Assembly: GCA_022059125.1 (NCBI GenBank)
Contig: JAEUWY010000005.1
Location: 930,001 to 994,000, forward strand
Length of the DNA: 64,000 nucleotides
DNA from: Corynespora cassiicola
Taxonomy: Eukaryota > Ascomycota > Dothideomycetes > Pleosporales > Corynesporascaceae
Direction: 5' to 3'
A model generated the notes under the pieces. It searched no databases, was not told where the DNA came from, and was given only the letters and a program-made list of their open reading frames with translations. This document shows positions 1-12,049 of the stretch, one piece after another. The translations under genes were made by a program, and so were the position numbers. Every line of letters begins with the position of its first letter. Within the stretch, counting starts at the first letter, position 1.

Positions 1-390
1 ACTCAAATGCGGCACATACACCCCCTCCACCCACTCCCGCGCCTCCCCCCTCCCCTCAAACCCCGGCACTGCCCCCCTAGCCACCGCCCCCAGCTCCGCA
101 ACCCCTGCCTTCTCCATGCGCGCGTACAGCTTGCGGAAAAAGACGGGTTCGCTGGCGAGGGGGCCGAGCTTGACGACGACGGAGGAGGCGGCGGGGAGGG
201 GGAGGGCGTCGAGCCAGGCTTGAGGGTCGGGGGAGTGTGTCGAGGGGGGGATCTCGGAGGTTAGGGTTATGTGCGGGAGGAAGGTGTGGGGGGAGGTGAA
301 GTGGTGGGCAATGCGGGTTAGGAGGGGGGGGAGGAGGGGGGTTAGGGGGTGGGATTTTGGGGGGAGGAGCCAGAGGGAGGAGCCGGGCAT
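1..390 (-). CDS. 2',3'-cyclic-nucleotide 3'-phosphodiesterase, Cpd1 type (3' end outside the window)
   Basis: The reading frame runs from an ATG at 390 on the minus strand to the window edge without a stop, giving 130 codons. The start MPGSSLWLLPP and the two H-x-T/S motifs of the 2H phosphoesterase family are visible: H40-I-T42, and H128-L-S130 as the very last codons before the edge. Fungal Cpd1 enzymes are small cytoplasmic proteins that open ADP-ribose 1'',2''-cyclic phosphate formed during tRNA splicing, so most of the protein is probably here and only a short C-terminus is missing. The sequence is strongly biased to C and G at third positions. The family call rests on the motif spacing and the N-terminus; the substrate is inferred from the family. 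Confidence 0.8.
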   Translation of the reverse strand, partial: MPGSSLWLLPPKSHPLTPLLPPLLTRIAHHFTSPHTFLPHITLTSEIPPSTHSPDPQAWLDALPLPAASSVVVKLGPLASEPVFFRKLYARMEKAGVAELGAVARGAVPGFEGRGEAREWVEGVYVPHLS

Positions 391-974
391 GGTTTCTTTT
401 TTCTTGTTGTTCGATGGGGGGGTCAGGCGGGTATGGTTTTGATGAGGTAGGTGGTGGGTGTAGGATTGGTGAGGTGGTGGGTGGGATGTCAAGAATGTTT
501 GTTTTGTGGGGATGGCAGTGGGAGGGTGGGCTAGTGGTTTGCGTGAGAGGGAAAGTAGGTTTCGCTTTGCGGCAGAGGATATACGGTGATTGGGAGGGCG
601 GAAAAGAGTCTCGGGGGTTTATTTCCTGGGCTCAGTACTCGGGGTATTCTCATCACAACTTCCCCTCCAGCATCCCGCCGTCTCGAGCGGTACCTGATGA
701 CATGCGTTGACGTCCCGTCCCTCTGCCGCGAGCTGTGGCTGTGGCTGGTGCGCCCCGCCTGCAGCACCGCCACACCCGCGGCCCAAGCTTTCCTCCCATC
801 CAGCGTCTCCCGCAGCACTTCCGCCGGCTTTTGGCATGTGAAGACAGAGCTGCAAGCCTCCTCGAGCCGTCACTCCTCAAAGCGGGCATTATCCGCCCAA
901 ATCCCAACATATCCCCGGTCCATGTGTCAAATGACAAGTCGACATGCCACACGGCGCGCACGGCTGACCTCGCC
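391..974. other. intergenic, divergent promoter region
   Basis: This lies between the Cpd1-type gene (minus) and the patatin-like gene (plus). Open frames here are short, overlapping and without recognisable domains. Purine-rich GGGGAGG runs sit next to the Cpd1 start. I see no further gene. Confidence 0.5.
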
Positions 975-1345
975 ATGTCCAACGGGTGGAATATTGCCGG
1001 ACCTCTGAAGGCTGTATTTAGCTGTTTCTTCGACGTCGTCTTCTTTTGGCAGCTGGTACGTCACGTTTACATTGAGTCTTGCGCTTCCTCGCTCCACTCC
1101 AGTCTTTCCCCTTCCTCCACCCCCGCTTTGTCTCCCTTCTCCACTGTATACCTGTGTGTTTGCCGACCATCTCTCCCCCCTCGTTGCTTCTTCCAATATC
1201 CTTTGCTTTCTTCGGGCAAAGGCGGGATTGCCGGGAGGTCGATCACTGATTTGCATGTGCCCCCTGCGCGCGTTTTGATATGGCGTTGTAGAGCGCAAAG
1301 CCCGCGTTCAAAGTTAGCTGTTGACTGGCATTTGCTGATTTGAGC

Positions 1346-3129
1346 ATGTTGAAGAGGCTCTACGCTTGGTGGACCAAGAAGAGCGACCGAGATGTGCTGC
1401 TGGAGACCATCGCCGAGGCCAGGCTCTTCGAGGAGTGGGAGGGCGCTGCTTACCAGCTAGACGAAGTCCTGGGCTACGATCTATGGTATGGATTTGCAAC
1501 ACGCAGACCCCTGACGTGTCTCCGTCCCCCTCTGACCTAAGCTTACTCGCTCGTCGACAGGCGCCAGAATCCTACTAGCAAGTATTACGACTATCGTCTC
1601 ATCTACGAACGCCTGCAAGCCATCATCGAAGCCCGAGAGGAGGATGATATACTGGGCCTGGTCAGCCTACTGCGATCGGGCCTTGTGAGAAACCTGGGGA
1701 ACATCACCGCGCCGCGCCTGTTCAATCGTGCATATGCGGGTACAAAGTTATTGATTGAGGACTATGTTACGCAGATTGCGCTCGCCGTCGATTACGTGAC
1801 ATCGTACCCCACGCCCGCCAACGCGGATACCGGCCTGACCAACCAGGCGAAGCTCGACGTTCTACATGATACCCGGCAAGCGTTTGGGAGGTCTGTGCTG
1901 GTGCTACAAGGAGGGGCTATATTTGGGCTCTGCCACCTCGGCGTGGTCAAGGCACTGCATCTGCGAGGTCTGCTGCCTCGTATTATTGCCGGGACCGCTA
2001 CTGGTGCCCTGATTGCTGCTCTGGTGGGAGTTCATACGGAAGACGAGCTTCTCGATTTTCTGAATGGAAACAACATTGACCTCACTGCCTTTGCGAAACA
2101 CTCGAGTGCAGGCAAGACTGGACAGGCCAATGGGCAGAGTAGTTGGGTGCAGACACTCATACGACGCGTCAAGCGCTTCATCCGGGATGGCTATTTCTTG
2201 GATGTCGGCATCCTTGAACAGGTTGTCCGCGCCAATGTCGAAGACTTGACGTTCGAAGAGGCATACACAAAGACTAAACGCGTGTTGAACATTACAGTAA
2301 CTCCAGCCGGTGGTGGAGGGGTTCCGAACCTCTTGAACTATCTCACAGCCCCTAATGTGGTATGTATAGCCATTCCAGCTCCTGATTCTCTTCTAACATT
2401 ACGCAGCTTATCTGGTCTGCGGCCCTTGCTTCCAATGCGTCTTCCTCTACTCTTTACCAACCTGTAACCCTCATGTGTAAAGATGAGTCTGGCAAGATAG
2501 TTCCTTGGTCTTCCCCTGAAGAGACTACTTTCCGGCCCTGGACACACGCATCATACTCGGATCGCGAGTCTCCCCTCCACCGTATCGCAGAGCTCTTCAA
2601 TGTGAACCACTTCATTGTCTCGCAAGCCCGTCCCTACCTCGCCCCCTTCCTCCGCTCAGACCTGCACCACCCAAATCCTCGCCAAGACGGCCGCCTGAGG
2701 GTTTCGATGCCCGTTTTGCGCCTCATCGTCATGGAGATTCAGCACCGCTTGCACCAGCTCGACGAAGTGGGCTGGCTTCCCTCATCAATCCGCCGCTTCC
2801 TGCTCGATGAAAACGTCCCCGGCGCCTCGCTGACACTGGTACCGGAACTCACTCCGGGAGATTTTGTCAAGCTGCTCGAGAATCCAACCAAGGATGCGCT
2901 AGATTATTGGATTCTGAGGGGCGAGCGCAGCGTCTGGCCTGCCGTGGGGGCACTCAAGGTGCGATGTGCGATTGAGGTCGAGCTCGATAGGGGGTATCAG
3001 CTGGTCAGGCGGCGAAAGCCGTTTGATCCAGTGGGAGGGACGGGGTTGCGGAAGAGTGGGAGTAATGGGGCCATGAGCATGAAGAAGCGGTCACGGGCTG
3101 CGAGTTTTGGTGGTGGTATCATGATGTAA
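1346..3129 (+). CDS. patatin-like (PNPLA) protein of the Tgl3/SDP1 group, catalytic dyad apparently lost
   Basis: Exons 1346-1485, 1561-2359 and 2407-3129 join in frame to 553 residues. The family's N-terminal helical segment, with an FEEWE motif and a YDYRLI motif, precedes a patatin core with the oxyanion stretch LQGGAIFGLCHLG. It also has ELFNVNHFIVSQ, the hallmark of fungal and plant triacylglycerol lipases of this group. The usual GxSxG nucleophile elbow reads G191-T-A193-T-G195, and the usual D-G-S aligns with H360-A361-S362, so both catalytic residues are missing. Relatives sit on membranes and have a transmembrane helix further upstream. A hydrophobic open stretch at 975-1055 followed by GTACGT could be an extra 5' exon, but its phase does not fit the next exon directly, so the start at 1346 is the conservative choice. 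Function as a lipase is doubtful; it may be a regulator or an inactive paralogue. Confidence 0.8.
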
Positions 3130-3248
3130 ATTATTCGTACCTTATCTCTAGAGCAAATAATCACCGTATTGATATACTGAAAAGAGCCACGAGTATCTAA
3201 ACTGCGTGTACGGGTTTATTTCTGCACTACGCTCCTACGGCTGTGTGT

Positions 3249-6200
3249 CTAATACGCATCCTCCCTCTTCTCATACTCCACTCCCTTGACAACACCGACC
3301 TCACCTACACCTCCCCAAACGATTCCTCCAGCCTCCAACTCCAATCCCCCAAGGGCAGTCTCCCCCCCATCAAGCCCCCACACCGAAACACCCACATAAT
3401 TCTTCCCCCTATAATCCAAGATGCCCTCAGGAACCGGGAACCGCGTCTGCGGCCCCACATTATTGACATACTTTCCATACTGCCACCCATTGACATAGAG
3501 CTGCGCCCTAAACGCCGGCACCGCCGAGCCCCCGCTGCTACTACTCGCATTCCCAGGCGCCGCCGTGGTGTTTGCAAACACGAACGCGAGCGGCACGTCG
3601 AATCCCTGGGGCAGGTCGAGCTCGAGCTCTGTGGCGTAGAACTTGATTCCGGGGGAGGGCAGCGGGTCTGACACGGGGCCCGTGCTGTCCTGCCAGCCTG
3701 CATCGCTGGCAGTGGAGAGCGCGCCGGGGAGATAGAGGCCCTGGCGCTCGACCCACAATCCGCCCTCGTTCAGCGGGCCGCGGGATAGGTCGCGGTAGTC
3801 CTCTGCGCCCAGGTTGCCCGTCAGCTTCCAGGAGACGGCGGAGGCGTTGTGGCCGTCGAGGCGGTAGTCGAGGATGCCGCGGGGGTTCTTGCCCGTCTCG
3901 GTGCCGATGGTCCACGTCTGGTCGAGGCCCATGTTGTCAATCACGACGGTGATGGTATACTGGGAGCCCGGCGTGAGGTTGGGGAGGGAGAAGGTGGCGT
4001 TGCCGTTTATGCCGGCGTCGTAGCCGCGCCAGGAGCCGAGGAAGGTGGAGTCGAGGTAGGCGGCGAAGCCAAAGGCGGAGCCGCCCTGTGCGGATAGGTA
4101 GAGGCTCGAGGCTGAGGCTGAGGCCGCGGTGAAGGTTCCGCGGTAGAGCAGCGTGCCGGTGTGGTAGCCATAGTCGGAGCTGTAGAGCGAGGTCGGGGTC
4201 GTCAGGGGACGGAGGGAGTTGTACGTCTTGGGGAGGTCAGCGGGAGTCCAGGCCGAGTCGTCGTAGCCGGACTGAATTTCGGGGAGGGAGTCGATGGACT
4301 TCCAAGACAGTTCGTTGAGTTTGGGGAGCACGATTTCGGGCTCGGAGAAGGAGAGGGTGGCGGTTACGCGGCCTTCGGAATCGAATTCAAAGTCGAAGGG
4401 CTGGCCGTTGAAAGTGAGCTCTGACAGTGTGGAGGGAACACCACCGAGAATCTCGAGAGGGGTGCTTGTGACATTCAAGTCACCGGTCAGAGCCAGGGAG
4501 TCACCCTCTAGCTTGGCTGTCCGGACCAGGTAGCCTGCCTTGAGGATAATGGCATCCGAGTTGTCATGTGGAGCTTGGTCCACAGCCCAGTAGTTGAACG
4601 CCTCGTAGCGATCTATAGAAAAATTGTATTAGCAATGCCCATCTCTACAATGTGATGTGGGACTTACCAAGCAAGTAGACATAGATAAAGTTGTTGCCCA
4701 CACCAACCTTGACGACCTTCCTCGTTCCATCTGTCTGCCAGTTCACCAGCGTGTAGCCCCTGGTAGCGATAGACCTGACTTCGCCCTCAAGGGTCTCGAG
4801 CCCAGTAACAGCAAGAGCAAGCTCGTGCGTCTCTCCAGGCCCGCCATAGACCACCAATACAGTCCTATCCTCGTACTTGTGCCAGGTGTACACCTCAGCA
4901 GTAGAGTAGACGAGCGTCGTGCCACCGACATCGTAGTCGCTGACATGAACCTTGGAATCGCGGCCATTGAGCGTGAGGCTCGTATCGTTGAGCTGAGGCA
5001 CGGTGATGTTTCCAAAAGCCGTAGTCGGTATCTTCAGCTTGTAGCTCGTCGTGGCCTGGGAGTTGTATCTAGCATGACGCAAAAAGTAGAATCCCGTGCC
5101 GTTCTCGCCAAAAGCGGGCGTGACGAGAATGTCCGGAGTCGTCGTCCACGTTGTGTTGGACGCATTACCGCGTGCGGCGGCAAGGTAATCAGGCGACACT
5201 TTGAAGAAATTGGCTTGGAGCTTCTGCTCAGAGTACTTTTCGCGGTCCACGCGGCGGTCCTCGCGGATCACGGCAGAGTAGTCGTATGATGTGTAGCCAC
5301 CCGGATGTCCCAGGTTGCCCCAGTTAGTGCCTCCGTAGGTCATGTAGATGTTCAGGATCGTGACGCCAAAGCTGTACAGGTTCTTGTAGAATACGCGCTC
5401 GAATTCAGCGTTCACGAGGATACCACAGTTTTCGAAGCCGGGACCACCCCAGGGGTCAAAGGCACCACCTTGGAATTCAAGAATGGAATAGGGAGTGGTG
5501 GGACTCTGCTCGAGATGTAGAGTGCCCCAATTGGTTGGCAGCCTGTTGTCGGGCCATACTGTAGGGTTCGCGCAGTCGAAACCGAGAGGATATCCGTCAT
5601 GCGTGTAAATGTCTACGGCGGCTTCTTGGCCAGGCGCGTTGAAGCCCCTAGGAGAAGCGTCGTTGTTGACGAGCGGCACGATGATGCCTGCGTTGCGTAG
5701 CTGATCAATGACATACTGAAAGTACACGGGGTCTGGGAAAGGCTGAATCGCCGATGTAGCCTGAGTGTACTCGTTCTCAGGCTGGACCAGAATGATGGGT
5801 CCGCCATTCGTGATCTGAAACTCCGCAATGGTCTTGCCAACATTCGCCATGTAGTTGTCCGTCGCCTCGAGGAAATCGGTAGCGCGCGTCCGCAGCGTGC
5901 CGTTGATCCTCTGTATCCATCCGGGAAAGCCGCCGCCGCTGGATTCGGCATTGATGTAAGGCCCCGGACGCGCGATGAGATAGATGCCGGCCTCTTGAGC
6001 GGCGTCGAAGAACGGCTTCAAGCTGAAGACGCCCTCCTCACGGTACTCGCCAGGCTTACCCTCGAGCAATGCCCAGTCGACGTAGAACGACACGCCATTG
6101 TAACCGAGCGCCCTAATCTTCTGGAAGATGTCAAGGTACAGGTCGGGCACCGGAAGTCTGACGCAAGTCGGTCAGCAAATTCGTGTTCAATGGCTCTCTC

Positions 6201-6474
6201 AGTCGAATACTGACCTGTACGGGTGCACCTCTCCACTGTACAAAAACAATCTCTCGCCATTGACGAAGATCGTATGCTCGTCCCAGGTAACCTACCCCCC
6301 ACATCAGCAAAACTTTCTCAACTCCTTCCCCAAAAAAGCACTCACAATATCCTGCAACGGCCCTTGCCTCTCCTTGATAACCCAAGTCTCAGGCGTATAG
6401 CCTACAGCGCGCGCCGTACTCCTCCCAGCAAGACAGGCCAGCGCAACCGCGCCCGCAAGCCTAAGGATCTTCAT
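3249..6474 (-). CDS. lacA: secreted beta-galactosidase, glycoside hydrolase family 35 (LacA type)
   Basis: Exons on the minus strand are 6474-6346, 6291-6215, 6157-4668 and 4612-3249, giving 1019 residues, close to the roughly 1000 of Aspergillus LacA. The start [17 protein letters not shown] is a signal peptide. The GH35 catalytic domain follows, with [10 protein letters not shown], the acid/base glutamate E198 in QPENEY and the nucleophile E296 in [14 protein letters not shown]. Beta-sandwich domains then fill the C-terminal half, ending in the second jelly roll with [10 protein letters not shown]. The enzyme removes terminal beta-galactosyl residues from plant polysaccharides outside the cell. 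All four exon joins restore family-conserved stretches, for example LQDI/VTWDEH and [12 protein letters not shown]. It stands alone, tail-to-tail with the patatin-like gene and only about 120 bp from it. Confidence 0.95.
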
Positions 6475-8476
6475 CCCACACAACAAATTCGCAACCTCAA
6501 TTGCCAAAGAACAAAAAAAAAGCAAGGCGAAGTGAGGGGCGGGTGTGGGATTCGCGTTGCGCTTCGCAGGCTCAACAAAGACCTTGCTTTACCCGGCGAG
6601 GGCCACATCACAGTGTATATAACCTTCCCTCCCCTGCTCTGCCCTGCTTTGCCCTGCCCTGTTCAACCTGCAAAAGAAACAAATCATCCCATCCCCATCC
6701 AGGCCCGCAATGACACCATCACCGCGCACCAAAAAAAAAACGTCCCTTCCCCCGCTGCCCGCGCGCGGGAACTTGCTAGCTAGCTCCTCACCCCCGAGGG
6801 GAAACATTCCCTCGTCCGCGCAATTCCACCAATTCGCACGCGCGGAGCAAAAATAGCGCGGGCGGGGGAACGTTTTTGTGGGCAGTGCGCGATGCGCCGC
6901 GGGACGCAGGACGCAAGCAACAGCAGGAGCCGTCGTGGGAAAAGGCGTCCGGCCAGGGCGGGTGAGTGTGCTGATCAGCGGGGGTGGGAGCTTGTATCCT
7001 GGCTTGGGGAAGCTTGGAAGGGCCGGGGTGGTTGCGAGGTTACATGGTGGGAGGAGGGCCGAGGTCCTTGGGGACTGGGGTTTGGGAGGTGAGGTGATCG
7101 ATGGGGTTTTGAGGTGGATGGGACGGAGACCGATAGGGTGGATGGTGGTTTTGATGCTGAGGTAACGAGCTACAGGGGATTGATATGGAGTATTGCAGAA
7201 AGATATTCAGGTACAATGGTTTTTGATTGATGCTATGATTCCCCAACGTACCTGTCTCACATACGCATTACCAGTCCAGCAACCCGGGTAGCTATGGACA
7301 GGTGATGGTGATGACGCAGGGCAGGGTCAAGGTTGCTAGTGCCGGTCTACTAGTGGAGACATGGCATTTAGCTCAAAGCGGAAGCTGGAAGTCCAATTCG
7401 GCCTCGCAGGATGTGCTACCCAGAAAGGTTTGCTATCCGACCGCTGGCTATATATCTCCACCATGACAGGGTCAGTGACGGTTCACACCGGATCACGTCG
7501 TGCTGCCGGCGAACCGCAAGGTCCTAGCATGGCCCGCAACGGATACAATTTCTCCGACGGCTAAAGTCTTATAACTCGCCCAAGACAGTCCAAGAGCTGA
7601 TTTCTCTTGTGTTCCATGGACCTCCGCCTCGAATGTATCCGCCCTATAACTCTGAGCGCAAGGCAACCTGCTGCCCAGCACTACTATCCAACGCGTCAAT
7701 ATTGACAGCTACGAATCAAAGCAGGGAATCTATAATCTGATCGCTGTTAGCGGAAGCTCTCAAAAAGCTGTGCGAAGCGATGACAAGGCTTGGAAGGTGA
7801 TCAGAGGTGCGAAAACGCGTGGTTTTGTATTCAGTCGGCGGGGTCTTAAGCCGCCTCATTAACACGGACCATATTTTTTCATCATAAAATCTGAAAGGAA
7901 AGAGAGTAGTAACTTACCAGTTGGTCAGTTGCACGGTGCAGAGCTGCTGGGATATGTTAGATTCGCGTTGCCAACGACGCGCATCAGTGGCTGCCACGCT
8001 CAGCGCTGGCACGTAGAGCTCTCGTGGTCCATTATGCACAATACACGGATACACGATGGTGCTGGTGGCATGTAGACCACGAGGCCGGTACGTGGTGCAA
8101 CGAAGTGGTGGTAGAGGCTGACCTCGAATTTTTTCTGCGAGCGAAAGATTTTAGAGCCGCGCCAAGACGCTAGCGCTAGCGCAGTTCCTCCGACAACTGC
8201 CCAGAGGACCCCACCGACCTCAAGTCTGCCAGAACTCGCTAGCTTTCATGAAGAAGCAAGCTATTCCACAAGCACTGAACGGTTGGTGGATAGGAAAAAT
8301 CGAACTTTTATTTGATTTTGGTGGGGTATATGTAGGCCGTCTGGCCGCGGCTGTCGAACATGCTCTCCACTCCGAGTCAACCATCCTACAAGAAACAGAC
8401 TATATACGACATTTTCAAACCGCCAATTCTCAAAAAACACCCGTCCTAACATCCTGATTGTATCATTCATCACTTT
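6475..8476. other. intergenic, 2 kb
   Basis: This is the upstream region of the beta-galactosidase plus the space before the transporter's 3' end. It holds only short frames with no recognisable product, and a GCTAGCTAGCT run near 6775. Nothing else is supported. Confidence 0.5.
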
Positions 8477-8575
8477 CTAGACTCGTCTGCAAGCAATCAA
8501 GTCGTTACGAAGCAGTAACAAGCACATATCTGGATTCTCGTCAGTATTGCGGTGGATATAAAGAGGTCAGAAAAC

Positions 8576-11500
8576 TTACGAAGTAATAGTGTCCATGCGT
8601 TCTTTTGTGAGCTTCAGCCCAACCTTGAGAAGCTCGGCTGCAACATCCCTGTGATCAGCCTCGAGTCGCTTGTACTGCTCCCGAGTAAGTAGCCATGCAA
8701 CACTGTCTCTCTCTGCCTCGACCGTGCCCGTACGATCCGTCTCAGAGAAGAAAGGCAACTCTCCACATGTGGTACCTGGCAAGATCACCTCGGTGTACTG
8801 GCCCTGGTCCAACTGATATTGTGTCTTGAACCTGCCGCTTTCTAGGATATAAAAGCCGTCAGGTTCGTCGCCACGTGAGTATAGGATCGTGCCAGCGGGA
8901 TACTCTTTTCGCTCGAGGTAATCCTTCAAGACAATCCAGAAGTCTTCATTCTTGGAAGAGCTCTCCTCAAAGGTCTGGAGGATAATCTTCAGCGGTTGGG
9001 CAAAGTTCTTCCACTTTGAAGGGACAATTGTGGAAGTCTGGCGGTCAGGCTCGTGGATCGAAGCAAAATCTGCTTCCTCCTCACTAATGGTCCTTCTCGC
9101 AGCTTCAATCCTAGCGCCGCGCCGAGGAGAAGCGAAGCTTGGGTCCAACGGATTGACGCGCAGCGACGATGCCGGAGAAGCCCCGTTTTGGCCGTTGGCC
9201 GCACTTTCGCTTGCAGCGATCGACATCGGAGGTGTCACTTGGCGCTTGGTAGTCGTACCCCAGTGCTTGTAAAAAGACTCCAGTAGCTCGTTTTCGCATG
9301 CCTCGAGCGCCGTATTCAAATCTTCGAACACCTGCGGTGGAGGACTCCTGGGATCAGCTGCTTCTACGTCGAGCAATCCCACGTTCTGCAGTGCATGTCC
9401 AACCTGACTATCGAACGAAACACCGGACAGGATCATCTTGACATTCTTTTCATTCAGAACACGATTGATCCGCTGCAACACTTCTGTGCTCGACAAGTCA
9501 GCGCCCGTCACCTGCTTGAAATCTACGATTATGAAGCTGATGGATTGCTTCTGGAATGCGTCTCCTTCCACAAGTGACCGCATGATTCGCTCCACAGAGA
9601 CAATGGTTCCAAAGAACAAGAAACCGCTAAGCTTCAAAACCTGTATCTGGTTGCGCACTGCTTTGAGGTAGCGGCGGTCTAGCGGAGGACGACGAACGGT
9701 CGATTCAGTAACGTTTCCACTGTAGGATGCTCGTACTGCGGGCGTGCGAGAGGTCTGGACGACATAGTTAAGACATGCCAGGGCAATGCCTACGAAGATA
9801 CCAACAACAAAGTCATAGGCGCCCATGATGACGACCATGACAATGATAGTCAGGTATTCTAGCCTGTGGCATCGGCCATAGGTATCCCAAATAGCCTCCT
9901 CCATGAGATCTATGCCAAGCATGAAGATCAGGGCTCCAACGAGGCAAATTGGAATGAATCCAATCATGGCAGGGCCTGCCACCCAAACTGCACCTGTAGC
10001 AACGGCTAGAAGAACTCCCGCAGCACGACTGTCTCCGCCGTTGTTGACGAATAGAATGCTGTTGGTATACACAAGGTAGTTCTGCCACATCTGTTAACAA
10101 CATTCTTGGAACTCATGACGTACTACTTACCTGGATGCTGCCCACGCAGCCAGAGAGAGTGTTGGAGATGCCGTGTGCGATCAGCTCTCGATTAATATTA
10201 ACATTATCCTCCTTGACTGCTGCGCCCAGGGCGGGGATGTTGATGGGAACGTGCAGAATCCCAAAGAATGAAAGAGCGAGCATTGTGGGTATAGTGCTGG
10301 CCAGAGCTCCCACATCCACGCTTCCGAATTCTACGCTCGTTAGCCTGAGAAATCGCCAAGTAGGACACGAAACTTACTAAAGTATGAATAAAACCGATAA
10401 AAAGGAACACCCGATTCTGGTTTCTCAAAGATCCATCCAGACTGGCGGGCAGTCTCGAGATCGAGACGAAGAATGCCCTTGACAATGATGTAGAAAATGG
10501 CAAAAGATCCAATAAAGAAAACGGGAAGGACGAACTGGCTCTTGCTCACTTTCCGTATGAAGCAGAGGAATATTCCCAATGCCAGAGGCAAAATCCAGAG
10601 TGCAACGGTGTCGCCTGAGAAGAGCTTCTGCAAAGTAGCGAGATCATAGTTGAGGTTTCCCTCGAGGCGAGCCGAGACTTCGATGCCAGTCACGAACAGG
10701 AAGAATCCCACGCCTCCAATGCATCCGATCAAAATGTGCCTAGGGAAAAAGTTCACAATATTTCCCCACTTGAAAGCCCCAAGAGCAAAAAAGACGATAC
10801 CAGTGACGATTGAGCTCACACAGTACGACGTTATGACTGTGGCGATGATTGCCTCGGAACTTTCGCCTTCCATCCTTGCCATGATGGAATAGGCCATCTT
10901 GTGGAAGAAGGGTACAACCTCGATCATTTCCGAGCCTACTCCACCCCGGAAGATGGAAAGTCCAAGTGAATAGCAGAGCTGGGAAACAATGCAGCTAACA
11001 AAGAAAATGGAAATTCCGTCTGGACCAGTCTGGCTGAAAATGGGGCTTCCGAGCGGGAACAAGATATAGCCATAGGAGAGCGCATCGAGAATGTTGAGGA
11101 GCAGACCGAGGAAGACGGCCGATATCATCTGCACACCAGCCGTAGCACCAGCCAAGGCAGACTCCTTGGTGTAGGTCTTGGGACTCAAAAGCGTTTGTCG
11201 CAGTCCAGCAACATGGTCCCGGCCAACGGCAAAAGTTTCTTCGAGACGGTCCTTGAGGCTCGGAGTGCTAGATCCGCTGGTAAAGCGCTTCACTACCTTC
11301 TTTGTATGCGATCCGACCCGCGATAGCCTAGGCTTGGGCAGCAACGGCGTCCTCTCCGTATCCTGGACCACAACATCGGGCACCCTGACATGGGGTATCT
11401 TGTCTCGAGTTTCTTGATGTCGCGAATCGTCCGAGAACCGTGACATGGGGCTGAAGAATGTGTCACTGGCCCGCTCTGGTTCATGTATGATCGTGGCTGG

Positions 11501-12049
11501 TGATTCGGGCTCGCAGTCTTCTACGATGGCATCCGTCTCGAACGAGTCGGACGATCTCCTGCCCTCAATGTCTGCGCCCAAACCGCCCGACTCGGTAAAG
11601 CTAGGTCCTCGCCGACGCGACTGGTATGGTTCTGAATCGAGGGCGTAGGATGCTAGCTCCTGAGTCCTCTCGCGGACGCCATGCGACGAGTACTGAGGGG
11701 TATCTGCAAACGAGTTAGTTGTTGGTGGGGAAAAAGCTTGAGGCTGTGTGGAGGTGCAACGGTCGGGCGCAGACGCCAGTATGTGGTAGTCCAAGAGCTA
11801 CGTACCAGAGATATTGTGCGAGGCTTGGTGGGCAAAGGAGCGGACAGGATTCCTTGACGAGTATGAACCGGAGAGAATCGAATTGGAGGCACTCGACTGG
11901 GCTCTAATGGGACGCGATCGCGGCAACGTGCTGGAGCCCTGGTCCTGCGAGTGGTCCCTAGCAGAGTCCCCCTCATTCCCATCCCCTGGGAACGTTTCTT
12001 GTCGGCTCGCGCTCGACTCCGGACGCCGCGGGAGGAAACGTGCGGGCAT
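8576..12049 (-). CDS. vacuolar SulP-family transporter with STAS and cyclic-nucleotide-binding-like domains (Vsb1/YGR125W type)
   Basis: Exons 12049-11806, 11703-10378, 10330-10131 and 10090-8576 give 1094 residues. A hydrophilic, serine- and arginine-rich N-tail of about 250 residues precedes the SulP membrane domain (about 260-715, many hydrophobic helices such as AVFLGLLLNILDALSYGYIL). A STAS domain follows at about 740-830 (FLFFGTIVSVERIM, VDFKQVTGADLSS), then a cyclic-nucleotide-binding fold at about 980-1080 (YPAGTILYSRGDEPDGFYIL, GELPFF). This architecture is that of yeast YGR125W/Vsb1, a vacuolar membrane protein needed to store basic amino acids, so sulfate need not be the substrate. 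The C-terminus may differ: a strong donor GTAAGT overlaps the stop codon, see findings. Confidence 0.9.
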
